From positions 5,518,001 through 5,582,000 of the forward strand of contig JBANDB010000006.1 of the NCBI GenBank assembly GCA_037576215.1: DNA of 64,000 bases, written 5' to 3'. The position numbers and the translations under genes are program-made. The notes below the pieces were generated by a model. That model saw nothing but the letters and a program-made list of their open reading frames with translations, was not told the DNA's origin and made no database searches. This DNA is from Armillaria gallica. Its lineage: Eukaryota; Basidiomycota; Agaricomycetes; Agaricales; Physalacriaceae. Below, one piece after another: positions 46,047-57,139 of this stretch (its first letter is position 1; every line of letters starts with the position of its first letter).

Positions 46047-47369
46047 ATGTCATTCTTTCATATCGTGAAAACTGTACGTCCGATATTTAATCTCCATCAT
46101 CGACCCGTTCTCTAATCCACAACTGGCAGATCCTCTTGCATGGTCAATACGCCTGCATCTACCCAGCTGCTTTTGATCCAAAAAACGAACGACGTATGTC
46201 CTGCCCACCATCCTAAACCGACCTCTCCTTTGAACTCTGCTCAGGTCAATGCTATGACTGGTTCTGGAACAAGGTGCTGGGCAGTGGGCAGTCCGACACT
46301 ATAACGCGTGTAGAGGTGACGACTTCCGACAAGGTGGTTCTGAGATGTGCTCTATTTTTACGTGGCCACGATGGTTCGGATTCGGATTCGGATTCAGAAT
46401 TGGTAGGAGTTCTCTCCAGGTTCCAAAGCCTTGTTGACCTCCAGCTCTGCAGCCTCCCCTCGCCACGGTTATTCTCTTCCATGGAAATGCATGTCATTGG
46501 TGGGACTGTGCTTCCCTTGCTCATGCATTTTATGCAAGGCGCTGTAACGTTCTGATGGTTTCATACCGAGGGTAAGTATTGTGGTTATTTTACTCTAGGT
46601 GTCATTCCTTTATTCTTGTAAGATATGGAACTTGCGATGGCTCGCCTTCTGAGAAAGGTAAATATGGTCATATACCCTTCTTTCCCCCTCGATAACTGAA
46701 GGTAATAATCTAGGTCTGAGGGAAGACGCGCAGGCGGCGCTAGATTACGCGTTGGCTGATGAACGGCTTTCTCAAGTACCAATTGTACGCGTCTATCACA
46801 CGCGAGCGTAACATTGAAGCTCACCAGGCACTTTCAAGGTAGTATACGGTCACTCATTAGGCGGTGCTGTAGCTATCGACCTCGTTAGCCGAAATCCTAC
46901 CAAGGTGCGCTCCCAAAGCATCGCCGACCCCTCCACCTAAACCTTCAATACAGGTATTCGCCCTCATAGTGGAGAATACGTTCCTCTCCATACCCAGCAT
47001 CGTCCGAGGCTGGGCCGTCCTGCGTCACTTTGCTTGGGTCGTCCATCAGAAATGGGATTCCGAGTCCAAGATCTCGTCCATACCTGGGACGCTACCGCTC
47101 CTCATGCTCAGCGGACAGATGGACCCTGTCGTTCCCGAAGAGCATATGAAGAAACTGTGGGAGCTACGCTCACCGGGTGACTTGGATACGTTCAAGTCTT
47201 TCCCTTCAGGTGGACATGGTAAGGGAACTCTTCCCTTTTTACATGCTGAGTGTGCGCTGATGATCTGGTCATAGAGCCTAGCGCGGCAGAGCCACATTAT
47301 TGGAACACGATTGAGAAGTTCCTTACTATTGTACTCAGGACGCAGAAATCTGCTACCTCTACTTCATGA
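46047..47369 (+). CDS. BEM46-family alpha/beta hydrolase
   Basis: Nine exons (46047-46073, 46130-46193, 46245-46402, 46453-46571, 46623-46657, 46714-46784, 46839-46904, 46954-47218, 47275-47369) join in frame into 299 residues. The N-terminus is hydrophobic with CIYPAAFDP, as in BEM46/ABHD13 proteins. The fold landmarks follow: LFHGNACHWWD (oxyanion region), VSYRGYGTCDGSPSEKG, nucleophile elbow GHSLGG, VENTFLSIPSIV, acid SGQMDPVVPEEH, and histidine SGGHEPS. All three catalytic residues are present. BEM46 proteins are ER or plasma-membrane-associated hydrolases of uncertain substrate, linked to polarity in fungi. A (GATTCG)n run encodes an Asp/Ser repeat near residue 75. Confidence 0.88.
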
Positions 47370-47491
47370 GCAGGCCTCGTGAGAGAGCATACGTTCTCAA
47401 CGTTTTACCGTTCGCTTTATATGTATAGTATACAAAGCCCATGTCCCTAACATTATCTGTACACAGTACATATGATACATAGAAGAATGCG

Positions 47492-48759
47492 TCACAATGC
47501 TACATTACTTGAAACCTGCGGAGCACTACTAGAATGCACCGATAAAGTCCCACTCTCTTCTGACCTCCTACTACCACTATCAGTTGACGGTGCCGTCTGA
47601 CCGCCAAACCCCAACGCCCATGCCAAGTCCAGCTCTGCCCTCAAATACGCAATCTCACTTCGCATCCCGTAAATCTGTTTGCGCAAACGATCATCACCAG
47701 CACCCTGACTCTGCTCCGAGCTCAACTTACTCCGCAACGACGCTTCGCGTCTCAGACGCGTGACAAATTCCCGCAGCTCCGACTGCGTAGCAGCCGGTGG
47801 GAGAGGGAAGGAGAGGAACGTCAAGTTTTCGTTGGTAGTCGTGGAATACAAGGACATGTCTGATGTCCCCAGACTCTGCACAGCAGTGGGAACGTCTGGC
47901 GTTCTTCTGGATATCAGTGACAAGTGCCTGACTTCTCTGTCTGATGCCAACGGTTTAGGCGATGTAAAGGTGAGGCGCTGATCGGGCGTTACTATGATGA
48001 CTGGCGAGTGCGGATCAGGGTTGGAAGGCGGTTTCGTATTTAGCTTATTCTTTGGCTTGGCCCGCGTGCGTTGGAGAAATAGATATAGAATAATTCCTAG
48101 GACACCGAGGAAAGAAGTCGCCCCCAGGGCGAGATTGATCATCTGCGCGATGACCATCATGCTGGATGGAGAACATTCAAACTAACATCAACGGGTGGAC
48201 TGGAAAAACTCACTGATATGTAGATGCACTGGTTGGAGAAGACTGCAAATCGGGGCTACTTGCCCGAAGATCGAAAGGTTCGCTCTCAGCGAAGGGCGTG
48301 TCTGCGTCAGGCCTGAGCATCTCCACCGTTAATCATGTCGATAAAGAATAGAAGCGACTGACATACTCGGAGTGAAGGAGTGCACGAATGATACAGTTCC
48401 TGTGTCAGATCCGTCAGAGAGAAGCAGGCACAAACACTTATGGGACCCACCCTAAAGAAACAACAGATATATCTTCAGTCGTATCGGACGTAAAATCGGC
48501 GACGTCGGAAACAGAAACGTCTGTCTTCCCGTTATTCGTGCAGTACATGGATAGGTAGAAGTTGGTTGGATCGCCATCTGAGTAAGCCAGCGATACGGAG
48601 ACAGTTTCGCCCGTCCGCACATTGTCAGGGACAGAGGCGGTGATATTGAGTCCAAATGACCTGATGGGAATGGATCTGCATGTGGTACAAGGATGAGAGA
48701 AATTATCTTTAATACAGCTGCAAAACGACGCACAATATGAGCATGAGCAAGCCATACAT
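47492..48759 (-). CDS. Single-pass membrane protein, Ser/Thr-rich ectodomain
   Basis: Exons 48759-48734, 48675-48451, 48399-48367, 48312-48214 and 48161-47492 keep frame and give 350 residues. A short hydrophobic start (MYGLLMLIL) fits a signal peptide. About 120 residues follow with a beta-sandwich-like segment (DNVRTGETVSVSLAYSDGD, TNFYLSMYC) and a Ser/Pro-rich stalk. One transmembrane helix comes next (INLALGATSFLGVLGIILYLF), then a basic stop-transfer (QRTRAKPKNK). The cytosolic tail of about 180 residues contains a likely coiled coil (ELREFVTRLRREASLRSKLS, RLRKQIYGMRSEIAYLRAEL). This architecture is common among mushroom surface proteins of unknown role and resembles sensor-type proteins. 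I do not recognise the family. Confidence 0.7.
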
Positions 48760-49440
48760 GGGCCCTCCAATGAAAACCAGAAAGAACAAAGTGCCAAGCG
48801 GACGTGAGAAAATAGGGAACGACAAGGCGCAGAGCAAGGAACGACAGGGAAGGGTGGATCTAGTGAATGGTCATGCCATGCTTATATGTATGGAGGCAGG
48901 ATGGGAATATGATCACAGAGATGGTTGGGAGGACACTGATCATCTTTCTACATTCCGTGCGACTGTTCAGCTGTTTTGAAGAGATATGTTCGGCGCCTTC
49001 CCTCAAATTGAGGTCGGGTCTCAAAGAAGAGCAAGCATGGGTAACGAGGATATAAACAATGTCATAATTGAGACAGAGACGCTCGCGGCTACGGATGTCG
49101 AAGCGGGAGAAGATTGAGCTCCTTGATGATATAGCTTAGCCTTGTATACAAGGATCAGCGATTGAAATCACTCACCGAATCAATTAATCATCGCTTGGGG
49201 GGCTATCCTATTCCCAACTGATATCTTCCAGTACATCATTGGTCCAGAACGTTCACATTTTGAGTGGAGGTAGCGGTGCACATCTCTTTGAGGTGTTCCG
49301 ATCGTTACGGATCTAACACAAATCTGATGATGATGGCCAGCTGGACATTAAAACAGTAGGAGAAGGAACATACTAGGAATGCCATAGCATCGGTAAAGGG
49401 GTATTACCACGAATGAATCTATTTTGCGCAGAACATAAAT
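48760..49440. other. Intergenic, nothing recognised
   Basis: Promoter side of the membrane-protein gene; no other feature. Confidence 0.4.
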
Positions 49441-49444
49441 GAGT

Positions 49445-50020
49445 CGTTGTGAAGTTGAAACTCAGGAAGACGCTGAAACGATGCAACGCCCTTAGCCCGG
49501 GAGCGAGTTCGGCCCGGAAACTGTCCCTTCAAACATTTCCCGAGTCGTACAAAACTCTTACACCGAAAACATATCTCAGCATATGTCTGGAAAGAGGAAA
49601 AGTAGACGATCTAGAGCCATTCATCGTTGTGAGCGCTGTGCACTGTATGATCCCTGCAACGAGTACGGAGGGAAGCTTCCTGGTGCGGCGAGGTTCTTTC
49701 GAATACTAGTGTCAGAGTCGGCACATCTGATGTGGAAAATGAGGTGTGAGCGAAGGATCGCGAACAGTGATGACGTTGATCATTGGCCCTCCGAAAATGA
49801 AAGAGTAGGCCGATGGCTATACGTGATGAACCAGAGGCTTACCCTTGATCGATGATCGCCTGGCCACTAACCCACGAAAGCACGGAAAGAAGGCAATACA
49901 GAAGAAGGTCGTTTTGCACATCTGGAGCGGGATCCTTGAGGATGAGGCCTTGAGGACGCGTGCCGAGACTTTGATGCCGACCGGAGATTTAGTGGGTCAG
50001 AAGAATGCGTCATTCGAATT
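49445..50020 (+). mobile_element. Retroelement relic: C-terminal region next to an RNase H domain
   Basis: The plus strand encodes CERCALYDPCNEYGGKLPGA, ARFFRILVSESAHLMWKMRC, ERRIANSDD and NQRLTLDR. After a frame change at about 49850 come LATNPRKHGKKAIQKKVVL and HIWSGILEDE. This block is typical of the tail of non-LTR retroelement polyproteins in agaricomycetes, after the RNase H domain. The four-base addition near CTTGATCGATGATCGCC breaks the frame, and no RT or RNase H catalytic part remains upstream. Confidence 0.65.
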
Positions 50021-50157
50021 TGTTCAAGGTAAAGAATTAGAAATACAACATGGAGACTTGTCCTGTACGTTGAAACAATCAACTGTGCAGGGAACCAAGA
50101 TTTATTAAACATTCAAGTAACGATACTCTGCACGTACAATATGTCTGCGGGCACTTT

Positions 50158-50773
50158 CTACCAATGCAAACGATGATTCGGGCACTGGTACCCGTCGGGG
50201 TTCTTGAAAAGATACAATTGGTGGTATTCCTCGGCGTCCCACCAAGGCCCGGCCTCGACGATCTCTGTGACGATCGTCCTTCCTGACGGCGTAAAATGTT
50301 TCTCCTGCACCTCCTCCGTCACGCGTCTGGCAACAGTCGCTTGCTCGTGCGAGTGTGTGAATATGGAAGAACGATATTCTATCGGGATATGAGGAGGCGC
50401 AACAGGTACGGAATGAGAGACGCACGCGTACCGGTATCCTTGCCTTGGCTGTTCAAAGTCGTTGGGTCGTGTGTGCGGTAGAAAAACTCTATCATTCGTA
50501 TTAGGTCATGCTTGACATCGAGAAGAATAGCGACGTACCAACGAGCTCGTCGTACCCCACCACGTCCGGGTCAAATTCGATGTTGACTGTCTCTGCGTGG
50601 TCCGTCGAGCCTGTACAGACAGTTTTGTAGTTCGGGCTCGTCGCGTTTACTTTGCCGCCAGTGTAACCCACGGTGGTGCTGATAATCCCTTTGCCCTCCG
50701 GGTAATGCTTGAGGAAGATATGCTGGACGCCCCAGAAGCATCCTGAGGCAAAAGTGGCGATTTCGGTTGACAT
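50158..50773 (-). CDS. msrA: Peptide methionine sulfoxide reductase A
   Basis: Exons 50773-50539, 50488-50432 and 50378-50158 join in frame into 170 residues, normal for a compact MsrA. The catalytic motif GCFWG starts at residue 11. Further signature blocks are VGYTGG, HAETVNIEFDP, EFFYRTHDPTTLNSQGKDTE, YRSSIF and EIVEAGPWWDAEEYHQLYL, with the C-terminal YQCPNHRLHW. The enzyme reduces methionine-S-sulfoxide in proteins or free Met using thioredoxin. There is no targeting extension, so it is probably cytosolic. The start ATG is the first in frame after a short leader. Confidence 0.95.
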
Positions 50774-50971
50774 TGCTGGTGGATATTATGCAACGATATA
50801 TCATCCCAGGGGTAGATATACTACGCGCATACGAGATGAGTAATACCTCCAAGCAATCACTGCCATTCGCACCATGGATGACAGAGATGAGAAATATTTT
50901 CACGTGCTAGTCAGTTGTTACCTATCTGTTCATCATACGCCTAATTGGATTTGGCACACATAAATAGTCTA
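50774..50971. other. Short spacer
   Basis: Shared upstream region of MsrA (-) and tRNA-Val (+); no further signal. Confidence 0.4.
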
Positions 50972-51069
50972 GGGTCGATGGCGAAGTTGGTTATCGCATC
51001 CGTCTCACATCGGCATGCATTGGTTCATTCATGCACGAAAGGTCCTCAGTTCGATCCTGGGTCGACCCA
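50972..51069 (+). tRNA. tRNA-Val (anticodon CAC) with 24-nt intron
   Basis: The mature part is 74 nt: acceptor GGGTCGA/TCGACCC with discriminator A, D-arm GCG...CGC, anticodon stem TCCGT/ACGAA (one C-A mismatch at 28-42), loop CTCACA|C, and T-arm CTCAG-TTCGATC-CTGGG. A 24-nt intron (51010-51033) sits one base 3' of the anticodon, the universal position for nuclear tRNA introns. It closely resembles the tRNA-Val(AAC) at 41.2 kb. Confidence 0.85.
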
Positions 51070-51977
51070 TGGGATGTTCATCCTGGTTAAATTTTTATCC
51101 TCCAAAAACTTACCTAGGTTGCACAATGTGAAGTTTTGAACTCGTGAGTCGTAGACTCGTATCTGCTTGTTTTAACTTGATAAATTTTTGTAGGGATTTC
51201 ACTGTTGCTGAAAGTAACGAGTAAGGGGGGCGGGGGTTCCTTTTGCTACCGATGCCTCCTGGATTATGAGTTCACATTAAGCATTCACCCATCAAGTCAA
51301 GCTAGCTCAATTTTGAATTCGATGACTGCAATCCAAGGCAGACATTGAGAAAAGATACCGCTCATACTACATATGCGTTGCGATACAACTGCGGGATGAA
51401 TCAACTAAACTCTTGATGAATAGCACACATGACAACTGAGGCCACGCTCCTCATTGGTCAGGACTGTAGGCGCTGTGATCCTTCCATGCGACATCCAAAG
51501 CTTCATACCGTCCGCTTCATGTATGATACACTGATTTGTTACCAAGCGCCTGTGAGTCCAGTGGTCTAACCAGCGAGAAGTGGTAATTGTTTCCGTCGAG
51601 GTGGTGATTTTCCAGCCTCCTGAGGAAGAGAGTCTGGCGGGGGAGGACGCCGAACGATAGACCGTCATATTGACGAAGATGATACGACGAATATTACTTC
51701 ATCACCGCACGCAGATGCATTCCAGTCTTATTAGACACAGAATGAAGGACGCGGATTTGTCATTTGGGACGACAAGTTACGTAGAAAATCGATATCTCCA
51801 CGCAACACCCATCCAAGCCCTAGTGCTTAGAAACGGTTTATTCGGCCAGGCTACGTCGTCAAAAATACCGCAGATGACGACCTAGGAAAACGCTACACAT
51901 CGCACAGCCTTGCCGTAGGAACGGATAGGAAAGGTGACCCCCAAGCCAACGCTTCCCACTCCACGTCTTGCCAAACG
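51070..51977. other. Intergenic; unrecognised frame 51405-51668 (-)
   Basis: The 87-codon minus frame has no motif. Nothing else is seen. Confidence 0.35.
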
Positions 51978-51984
51978 TATAAAG
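51978..51984 (+). promoter_or_regulatory. TATA box of first small secreted protein gene
   Basis: TATAAAG, 76 nt upstream of the ATG at 52054. Confidence 0.5.
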
Positions 51985-52053
51985 ACTCTCGCCATGGGAT
52001 CACTCCCTCGCAAACTGTACTCCACTCTCTCTGCTGGCCAGAGGATATCACCA

Positions 52054-52452
52054 ATGCAAATAGCGATCCCTTTCCTCATTTCGGCGCTCACTGTCTCTGC
52101 GAGCGCAGCTAGACTCGGATGGAGGCAAGTTGACTACTCCACTGGTTCGACGACAACCGAAGCTTCCACCATAACTTCCACCGGCAGTACCACCACAACC
52201 TTTTCCACTGACAGCACCGCCACAACCTATTCCACCACCACCACCACCATAAGCACCTCCCCCACCAGCACGACAACGACGGCCTCTTCTCCATCGTCCA
52301 GCTACGCACCCCCCGGGTCACTCATAGGAAGAGCGATGGGTTTAGATGATACTGGCGAGGAGTACACGTGTACGTGTACGCCAAAGTCAAGTATCAGGAC
52401 ACACATTGGGATACCCATACAGACGGGCGGTGTCAATGAGAAAGGGATCTGA
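52054..52452 (+). CDS. Small secreted Thr/Ser-rich protein with TCTC motif (A)
   Basis: Single exon, 132 residues. The ATG at 52054 starts a clear signal peptide (MQIAIPFLISALTVSASAA); an upstream in-frame ATG (51934) is less likely because it would bury this signal and lies before the TATA box. Residues about 27-88 are almost only Thr and Ser, a likely O-mannosylated stalk. The C-terminal part has EYTCTCTPKSS. The same cysteine motif occurs twice in the downstream protein at 53.2 kb (LTCTCKPAKG, YTCECQPGSG). Function unknown; a cell-wall or effector-like secreted role is possible. Confidence 0.7.
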   Translation: MQIAIPFLISALTVSASAARLGWRQVDYSTGSTTTEASTITSTGSTTTTFSTDSTATTYSTTTTTISTSPTSTTTTASSPSSSYAPPGSLIGRAMGLDDTGEEYTCTCTPKSSIRTHIGIPIQTGGVNEKGI

Positions 52453-53090
52453 GGGATATTTTAGTTGTGTATAGCGTGAAATCATAATGCTTTCGCCGTA
52501 CCTAATATGATGGTTGGCGTCTACAAAGATGTTGCTAGCAGCTAAGGAAACGTCGGGGCCTGGGCATTAAGTCACCTTGCAGTGGAGTAGACAGAGAAAG
52601 CAGCGAGTGCGATGTACAACTATGAAAAATGAAGTAATCCATGGGACGGAATAAGGCGTCTACTCTGACCCTTCCTCGTGGAAGATGGGCGCAAGTCGAC
52701 CGGTGTCAAAGAGTTGTTCTTGAGCCGTAGTTCACTTGTAGACTTGACACTGGGCGATGAGATCACAGCAATGTATGATGTATTGCGAATTTATGGCCGG
52801 AAAGTCAAGCAATGATCATAGTTGTTATGGACAACGTTGGAAGTGGTGGCTCTGAGGATCGACATCGAAGACGTGCTTGTCCATTAATATAATGACCTGG
52901 TCGGTGGTAATATCATGAGTAAAGAGTAATCGAACGACACCACTGAGATAGATGACTGACCGCACATGAGCAGACGTTTCAGAGAGACGATCATGATGCA
53001 GTACACCTATCACGATAGCAGCACGGTTACTGATGGCGCTCTCCACACTCTACCGCACCGCCGCCATCTATTATCGTCTCGCCGAAATCG
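52453..53090. other. Spacer between the two secreted-protein genes
   Basis: No gene; promoter of the second gene at the end. Confidence 0.4.
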
Positions 53091-53097
53091 TATAAAA
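53091..53097 (+). promoter_or_regulatory. TATA box of second small secreted protein gene
   Basis: TATAAAA, 122 nt upstream of the ATG at 53213, with a C/T-rich leader in between. Confidence 0.6.
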
Positions 53098-53212
53098 GCC
53101 ACTTCCATGCAACACAATACTCCAACTTGACGTTCACCTCTTCCCTGCCGGCCAGGGATAGACAAACAAAGCACTCTTCTTCATCACACCTCTCGCAACT
53201 TCTTTCTCCATC

Positions 53213-53869
53213 ATGCAGCCCATCTCGATCTCCTTCCTCGCCATCGCGCTCAGCCTCGCAGCCGCTAACGCCATGCCCGCCATGGAGAACGCCAATGGCA
53301 TCGCTGCACGGCTTGCCCCTCCCCCCAAGACAGGCAGTGGCAGCAGTAGCACTGGTTCTACCGGTGGCTCTAAACCGGGTCTTGGAGGAGACTCGGACTC
53401 AGGCATGGACATGTCGGACTCCTCATCGCAAACGACACTGACGTGTACCTGCAAGCCTGCAAAAGGCAAGGGTCTGGGAAGTAGTGGGTTGGATTCTACC
53501 GCGATGAGACGTCGCGCCAAAGGCTCGACTGGTCCTTCGGACTCGGGACCGACATCGGATACAATGGGTAGTGGTGGAAAAGGCGCAGAAGGGGGAAAGC
53601 AGAAGTACACCTGCGAGTGCCAGCCTGGAAGCGGGCTTGATTCTGAACCACCTCTGGGCGACGATCCTTCCAGCAGCGACCCTTCTATGGGCGGCGACTC
53701 GTCTCTTGGGAGCGATCCGTCGTCTCCTGGAGGCGATTCATCGTCTCTCGGTGGTGGCTCGTCATCTTTGGGAGGTGGCTCGACTTCGACGGGAAGTGAT
53801 CCATCCTCTGACGATCTCGACTCGACTTCTACGGATGAAGAGGAACCGATGGGCGATGAGGAAATGTAG
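53213..53869 (+). CDS. Small secreted Gly/Ser/Asp-rich protein with two TCxC motifs (B)
   Basis: Single exon, 218 residues, starting with a signal peptide (MQPISISFLAIALSLAAANA). The mature protein has two CxC motifs in matching context, LTCTCKPAKGKG (about residue 75) and YTCECQPGSG (about residue 131). They are separated by a segment with a dibasic MRRRAK site that could be a processing point. The C-terminal third is a Gly-Ser-Asp repeat region (SLGGG, SSDPS, GGDSS) ending in an acidic tail. It shares the motif and genomic position with the 52.1 kb protein, so the two are tandem relatives with different linkers. It is rich in negative charge, and no cysteine pattern of a known family (hydrophobin, CFEM) is seen. 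Confidence 0.75.
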   Translation: MQPISISFLAIALSLAAANAMPAMENANGIAARLAPPPKTGSGSSSTGSTGGSKPGLGGDSDSGMDMSDSSSQTTLTCTCKPAKGKGLGSSGLDSTAMRRRAKGSTGPSDSGPTSDTMGSGGKGAEGGKQKYTCECQPGSGLDSEPPLGDDPSSSDPSMGGDSSLGSDPSSPGGDSSSLGGGSSSLGGGSTSTGSDPSSDDLDSTSTDEEEPMGDEEM

Positions 53870-54954
53870 GAAGCGAGTAGAGAAGGAAGGACGTAAGATG
53901 GATTTTTCTTGCATTGATCATTTCATAGCAGTGTCCACTCCCGAGTTTGCTCTGTATCCTATCCAGTTTCTCTTGAATCCAAGCCTGTGCTTTGAAACAA
54001 ACTGACTTGCGATATCAACGAAGAAATAGCCTGTTACAGCTGCCGGAGTCGACGTCTCGTATTCACTGATACTCTAGGAAACTGAGCAGGCGGCTGCCGC
54101 CTTTTCTGTAGCTGCAAAGCAAGACAAAGAACGCTACGTTCTATTCATGTGCATGAGTATACAAACATCGAAGACAGAAAAGAGACGCACTAGAATCCGA
54201 CCCCTCGTAGCTATTGGATTGAACAATGAAGGGTGTATACACCTTCAAGGAGAAGCGTCATTGCAGCATTCGATGTGTCTGCATGATACAGCGATAACAG
54301 TGGTCCAGAGAAATGGCATGGTATAAAGGAGACGTGCAGCGTGGGAAGAAAACTTTGGGATTAACGGAACATCGGGCCGTCCACCTCTCAGCTCCCCTGC
54401 GTGCACTTTATTTTAATCTCCAGGTCCCATAACGGTGGCCGAAAGGCTGTATTTTCCACATTGGCTAGTGAGCTTTCGTAACCAAGAATTTTTTCAACGA
54501 AAGATACTTATCACACCCGCTGCCCCGCATGGTCATTGGTTCGCAACGGGCTTCTTCTGCAGCATGATTGTGTCATTCAAACATAGACATACATGTTCTT
54601 CAGGGAAGTCACAATGCCGGTAATCTATTAGATCCCTGACATCCATTTTCAAGGTACGATCTCAAGTATGTTTCTTCTGTACTTTTAACTACCGGGTCCA
54701 GTACAGAACTTCTTAGATGTGCTACTATTCAAGATTCTTGAAGAGGCGCATTGTATCCTACCAATGACCACGGCGCTTCTGTCGTTTTGTGTTCCCCACC
54801 GCCCTAAAGATGAGTCACTAGTCCTAGTGCGTGTTTATGGAAAACGCTTTACCTCTGCAGATCGCTTCGGCTGGTCCCCGATCAACAAGTTTTTTCTCCC
54901 TGCCTATATGAAAGCAATGCGAGTCAGTATCGTACCCCCAGCTCCTACCCAGCC
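53870..54954. other. Intergenic, nothing recognised
   Basis: Short frames such as 54719-54979 lie ahead of the zinc-finger gene but lack motifs. Confidence 0.4.
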
Positions 54955-56250
54955 ATGTACTCACGCTCGCTCCCCCTAGTGCATCGTCTATTCTCGTGTG
55001 AAGCCTGCGAACGGGTGTTCAAATCCCAAACCTCGCTAGACGAGCACTACCACGGTTCGCCGAACCACCCCAACTGCTTCGTATGCGGTCGGGGATTCAA
55101 AAATCATGACCTATGCGATGCCGTGAGTTCGTTCATCTAGTACACGGCCGAGTTCCTCCTGTTCAAATTATCTTATAGCACCACGACGAGGCGCACCCCC
55201 GTGTTGTTTGCTCCGTCTGCAGGACTACGATGTACGAACACGAGCTCCCCCAGCACCTCAAGGTTTCCCCTCGCCATCCCACCTGCGAACTATGCCCGGA
55301 TGCCCTAGGATTTGAGAGCGACGCGGAATTCAGCTTGGTATACCACTTATTTCTCATTAATCCATGTCCGCTTAGTCTCTGTATAGCACTGCGAAACGAC
55401 GCACGCTGAATCGTACTGCGTCAAGTGCCGCCGTGTTTTCGACAATGTCAAAGTACATTACTTGGAATCGGTGGTACACCCGAAATGTGAGTGGTGCCAA
55501 GATCCTGTGGCGTTCGCTGGTGAGAGGGAATATACTGAAGTATGTATTTTCATGTTAAGCCGTTCGTACAGATGCTGATTGGAAACTTTAGCATGTCAAG
55601 GCTATTCATTTCGGGGCCACGAAAGTACGCTGACCCGTTTCGTGGATTCAATTGCCAGTCCTGAAGAAAGTACACTTAGTTTCCAGAGCCTACACTCTAC
55701 GCTGAGTTTTCCATATCCCCACATTGTGCGTACTTTGCCATTCGTATATACCACCCGAAAACCTACAGTCGAGTTCTGATAGAATGAGCAAGAAAAGGCC
55801 AACAAAGCGATGGTCCACAACCTCGTCGAGGAATCACCCCGGCCGTCAACCACTACCATTGCGCGACCCCAATTCATCTTCAACCCATTCGACGACAACG
55901 ATAAGTAAGTCTTCCGCGTCTCGAATCCACTAGGTAAACCTGACTGTGAGTTTCAGTACTTGCATCGGAGGGCCGACCACTTCGGGTAGACAGATATCCA
56001 TCCTGACTCGTAGCAGCCCTCCTTCCCTTCGCTGCCGCTATTGCTTCGCAAATCCGTGCCACGAGACAACCGCAACCATGTGCGGACACGTCTTCTGCAA
56101 GGGGTAAGTACTACTTATATGAACATTTTTATGTGGACTGACGATAAGTGTTGTAGGTGTATAACTGAGAGTGTAGCGTCGACCTCGCGCTGCCCAGTGT
56201 GTGGTGAAATGACATTATTGTACATGCTGTTCAAGTTGCACCTCAACTAG
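54955..56250 (+). CDS. C2H2-type zinc-finger plus RING protein (putative E3 ubiquitin ligase)
   Basis: Exons can be chained: 54955-55122, 55179-55337, 55387-55539, 55592-55624, a 39-nt exon ending at the GTGCGT donor after PYPHI, one beginning NEQEKANKAM, one ending CGHVFCKG, and a last exon to 56250. The N-terminal half carries repeated Cys/His finger units (CEACERVF-6-LDEHYHGSPNHPNC, CFVCGRGF, CSVCRTTMYEHELPQH, CELCPDAL, CVKCRRVF). The C-terminus is a RING: CRYCFANPCHETTATMCGHV then FCKGC and CPVC, matching C-x2-C, CGHxFC-x2-C and CPxC. RING domains recruit E2 enzymes, so ubiquitin ligase activity is likely; the fingers may bind substrate or nucleic acid. The exon order keeps frame throughout. 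Confidence 0.8.
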
Positions 56251-57139
56251 CGGAGTCGTCTCAAAAAGATATGCGTATATCTTGTCCAATTAAAACTCTC
56301 CACTGGCTTTAAAATTTCTCGTTCCAGCGATAGCAATTACGACTGAATTTACAATTCGTACTGAGGATAGATGCGCTCTAATAGTGAATAGTTCATTTGC
56401 ATGAGCTACCCTACTCTATGCAAATGTTTAATACCGAAAGATACTAGGAGTTGCCACTAGGAGGCTATCATCAGGTACTTGAAAGGTTTGGCGAGCTTGC
56501 AGGACACGCTCGTAACGAACAAGAGCACGTAAAGCTCCAGTGGGCAAGAATTAGAGGAAGACAAAAGTGGACACATCCATAACATCGCCAGACTTCTACT
56601 GATGTCGGATGAGCGACCGCCATGGTCGTCGATACAACTAGGGAGAAAGGAGCAGCTGGCAGACATGGACTCGATCTTCGTTGTAACCGAGAATGTTGGC
56701 CTGAAAGGCGATGACGGTCGCTTGTTAAACCAACGAGTTATCTATACTGTTCGGGCCATGGTCGTTTCGTCGCCCAAGCATACCGTCCGAGTCCACAAAA
56801 ATTTGTCTGTTCTATATCACCAGGCAAGAGCCGTTCACGCGCCGGATGGCATGATCTCGTTGCACGACGTGTCTTGTGCTGGTGGTTGAGGTCAGAGTTG
56901 GAGTTGGATGACGTCGGCGGCCAGACTTCATGACGTGGCAAAGATCATGGACCTTGGAGTGGTAAAATCATCTAGTTGAAAAAATCTTGGATCAAGTCCG
57001 CACGAGTCGCGTCAGAATATCTGTAGAATAGGATTTGTATTCTTGAGATGATGGTGGAGTTCAATATCGGTCTATTATCCTGTAGCTATAACAGGTAACA
57101 AAACAATAGTCACAGCAACTAATTCAGTCCAAAGTCCGT
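56251..57139. other. Intergenic; unrecognised 95-codon frame 56602-56889 (+)
   Basis: The plus frame has unbiased composition and no motif. No other feature. Confidence 0.35.

Noticed and set aside
53134..53610. 158-codon minus frame opposite the second secreted protein
   Set aside because: Antisense shadow of a low-complexity Gly/Ser/Asp coding region.
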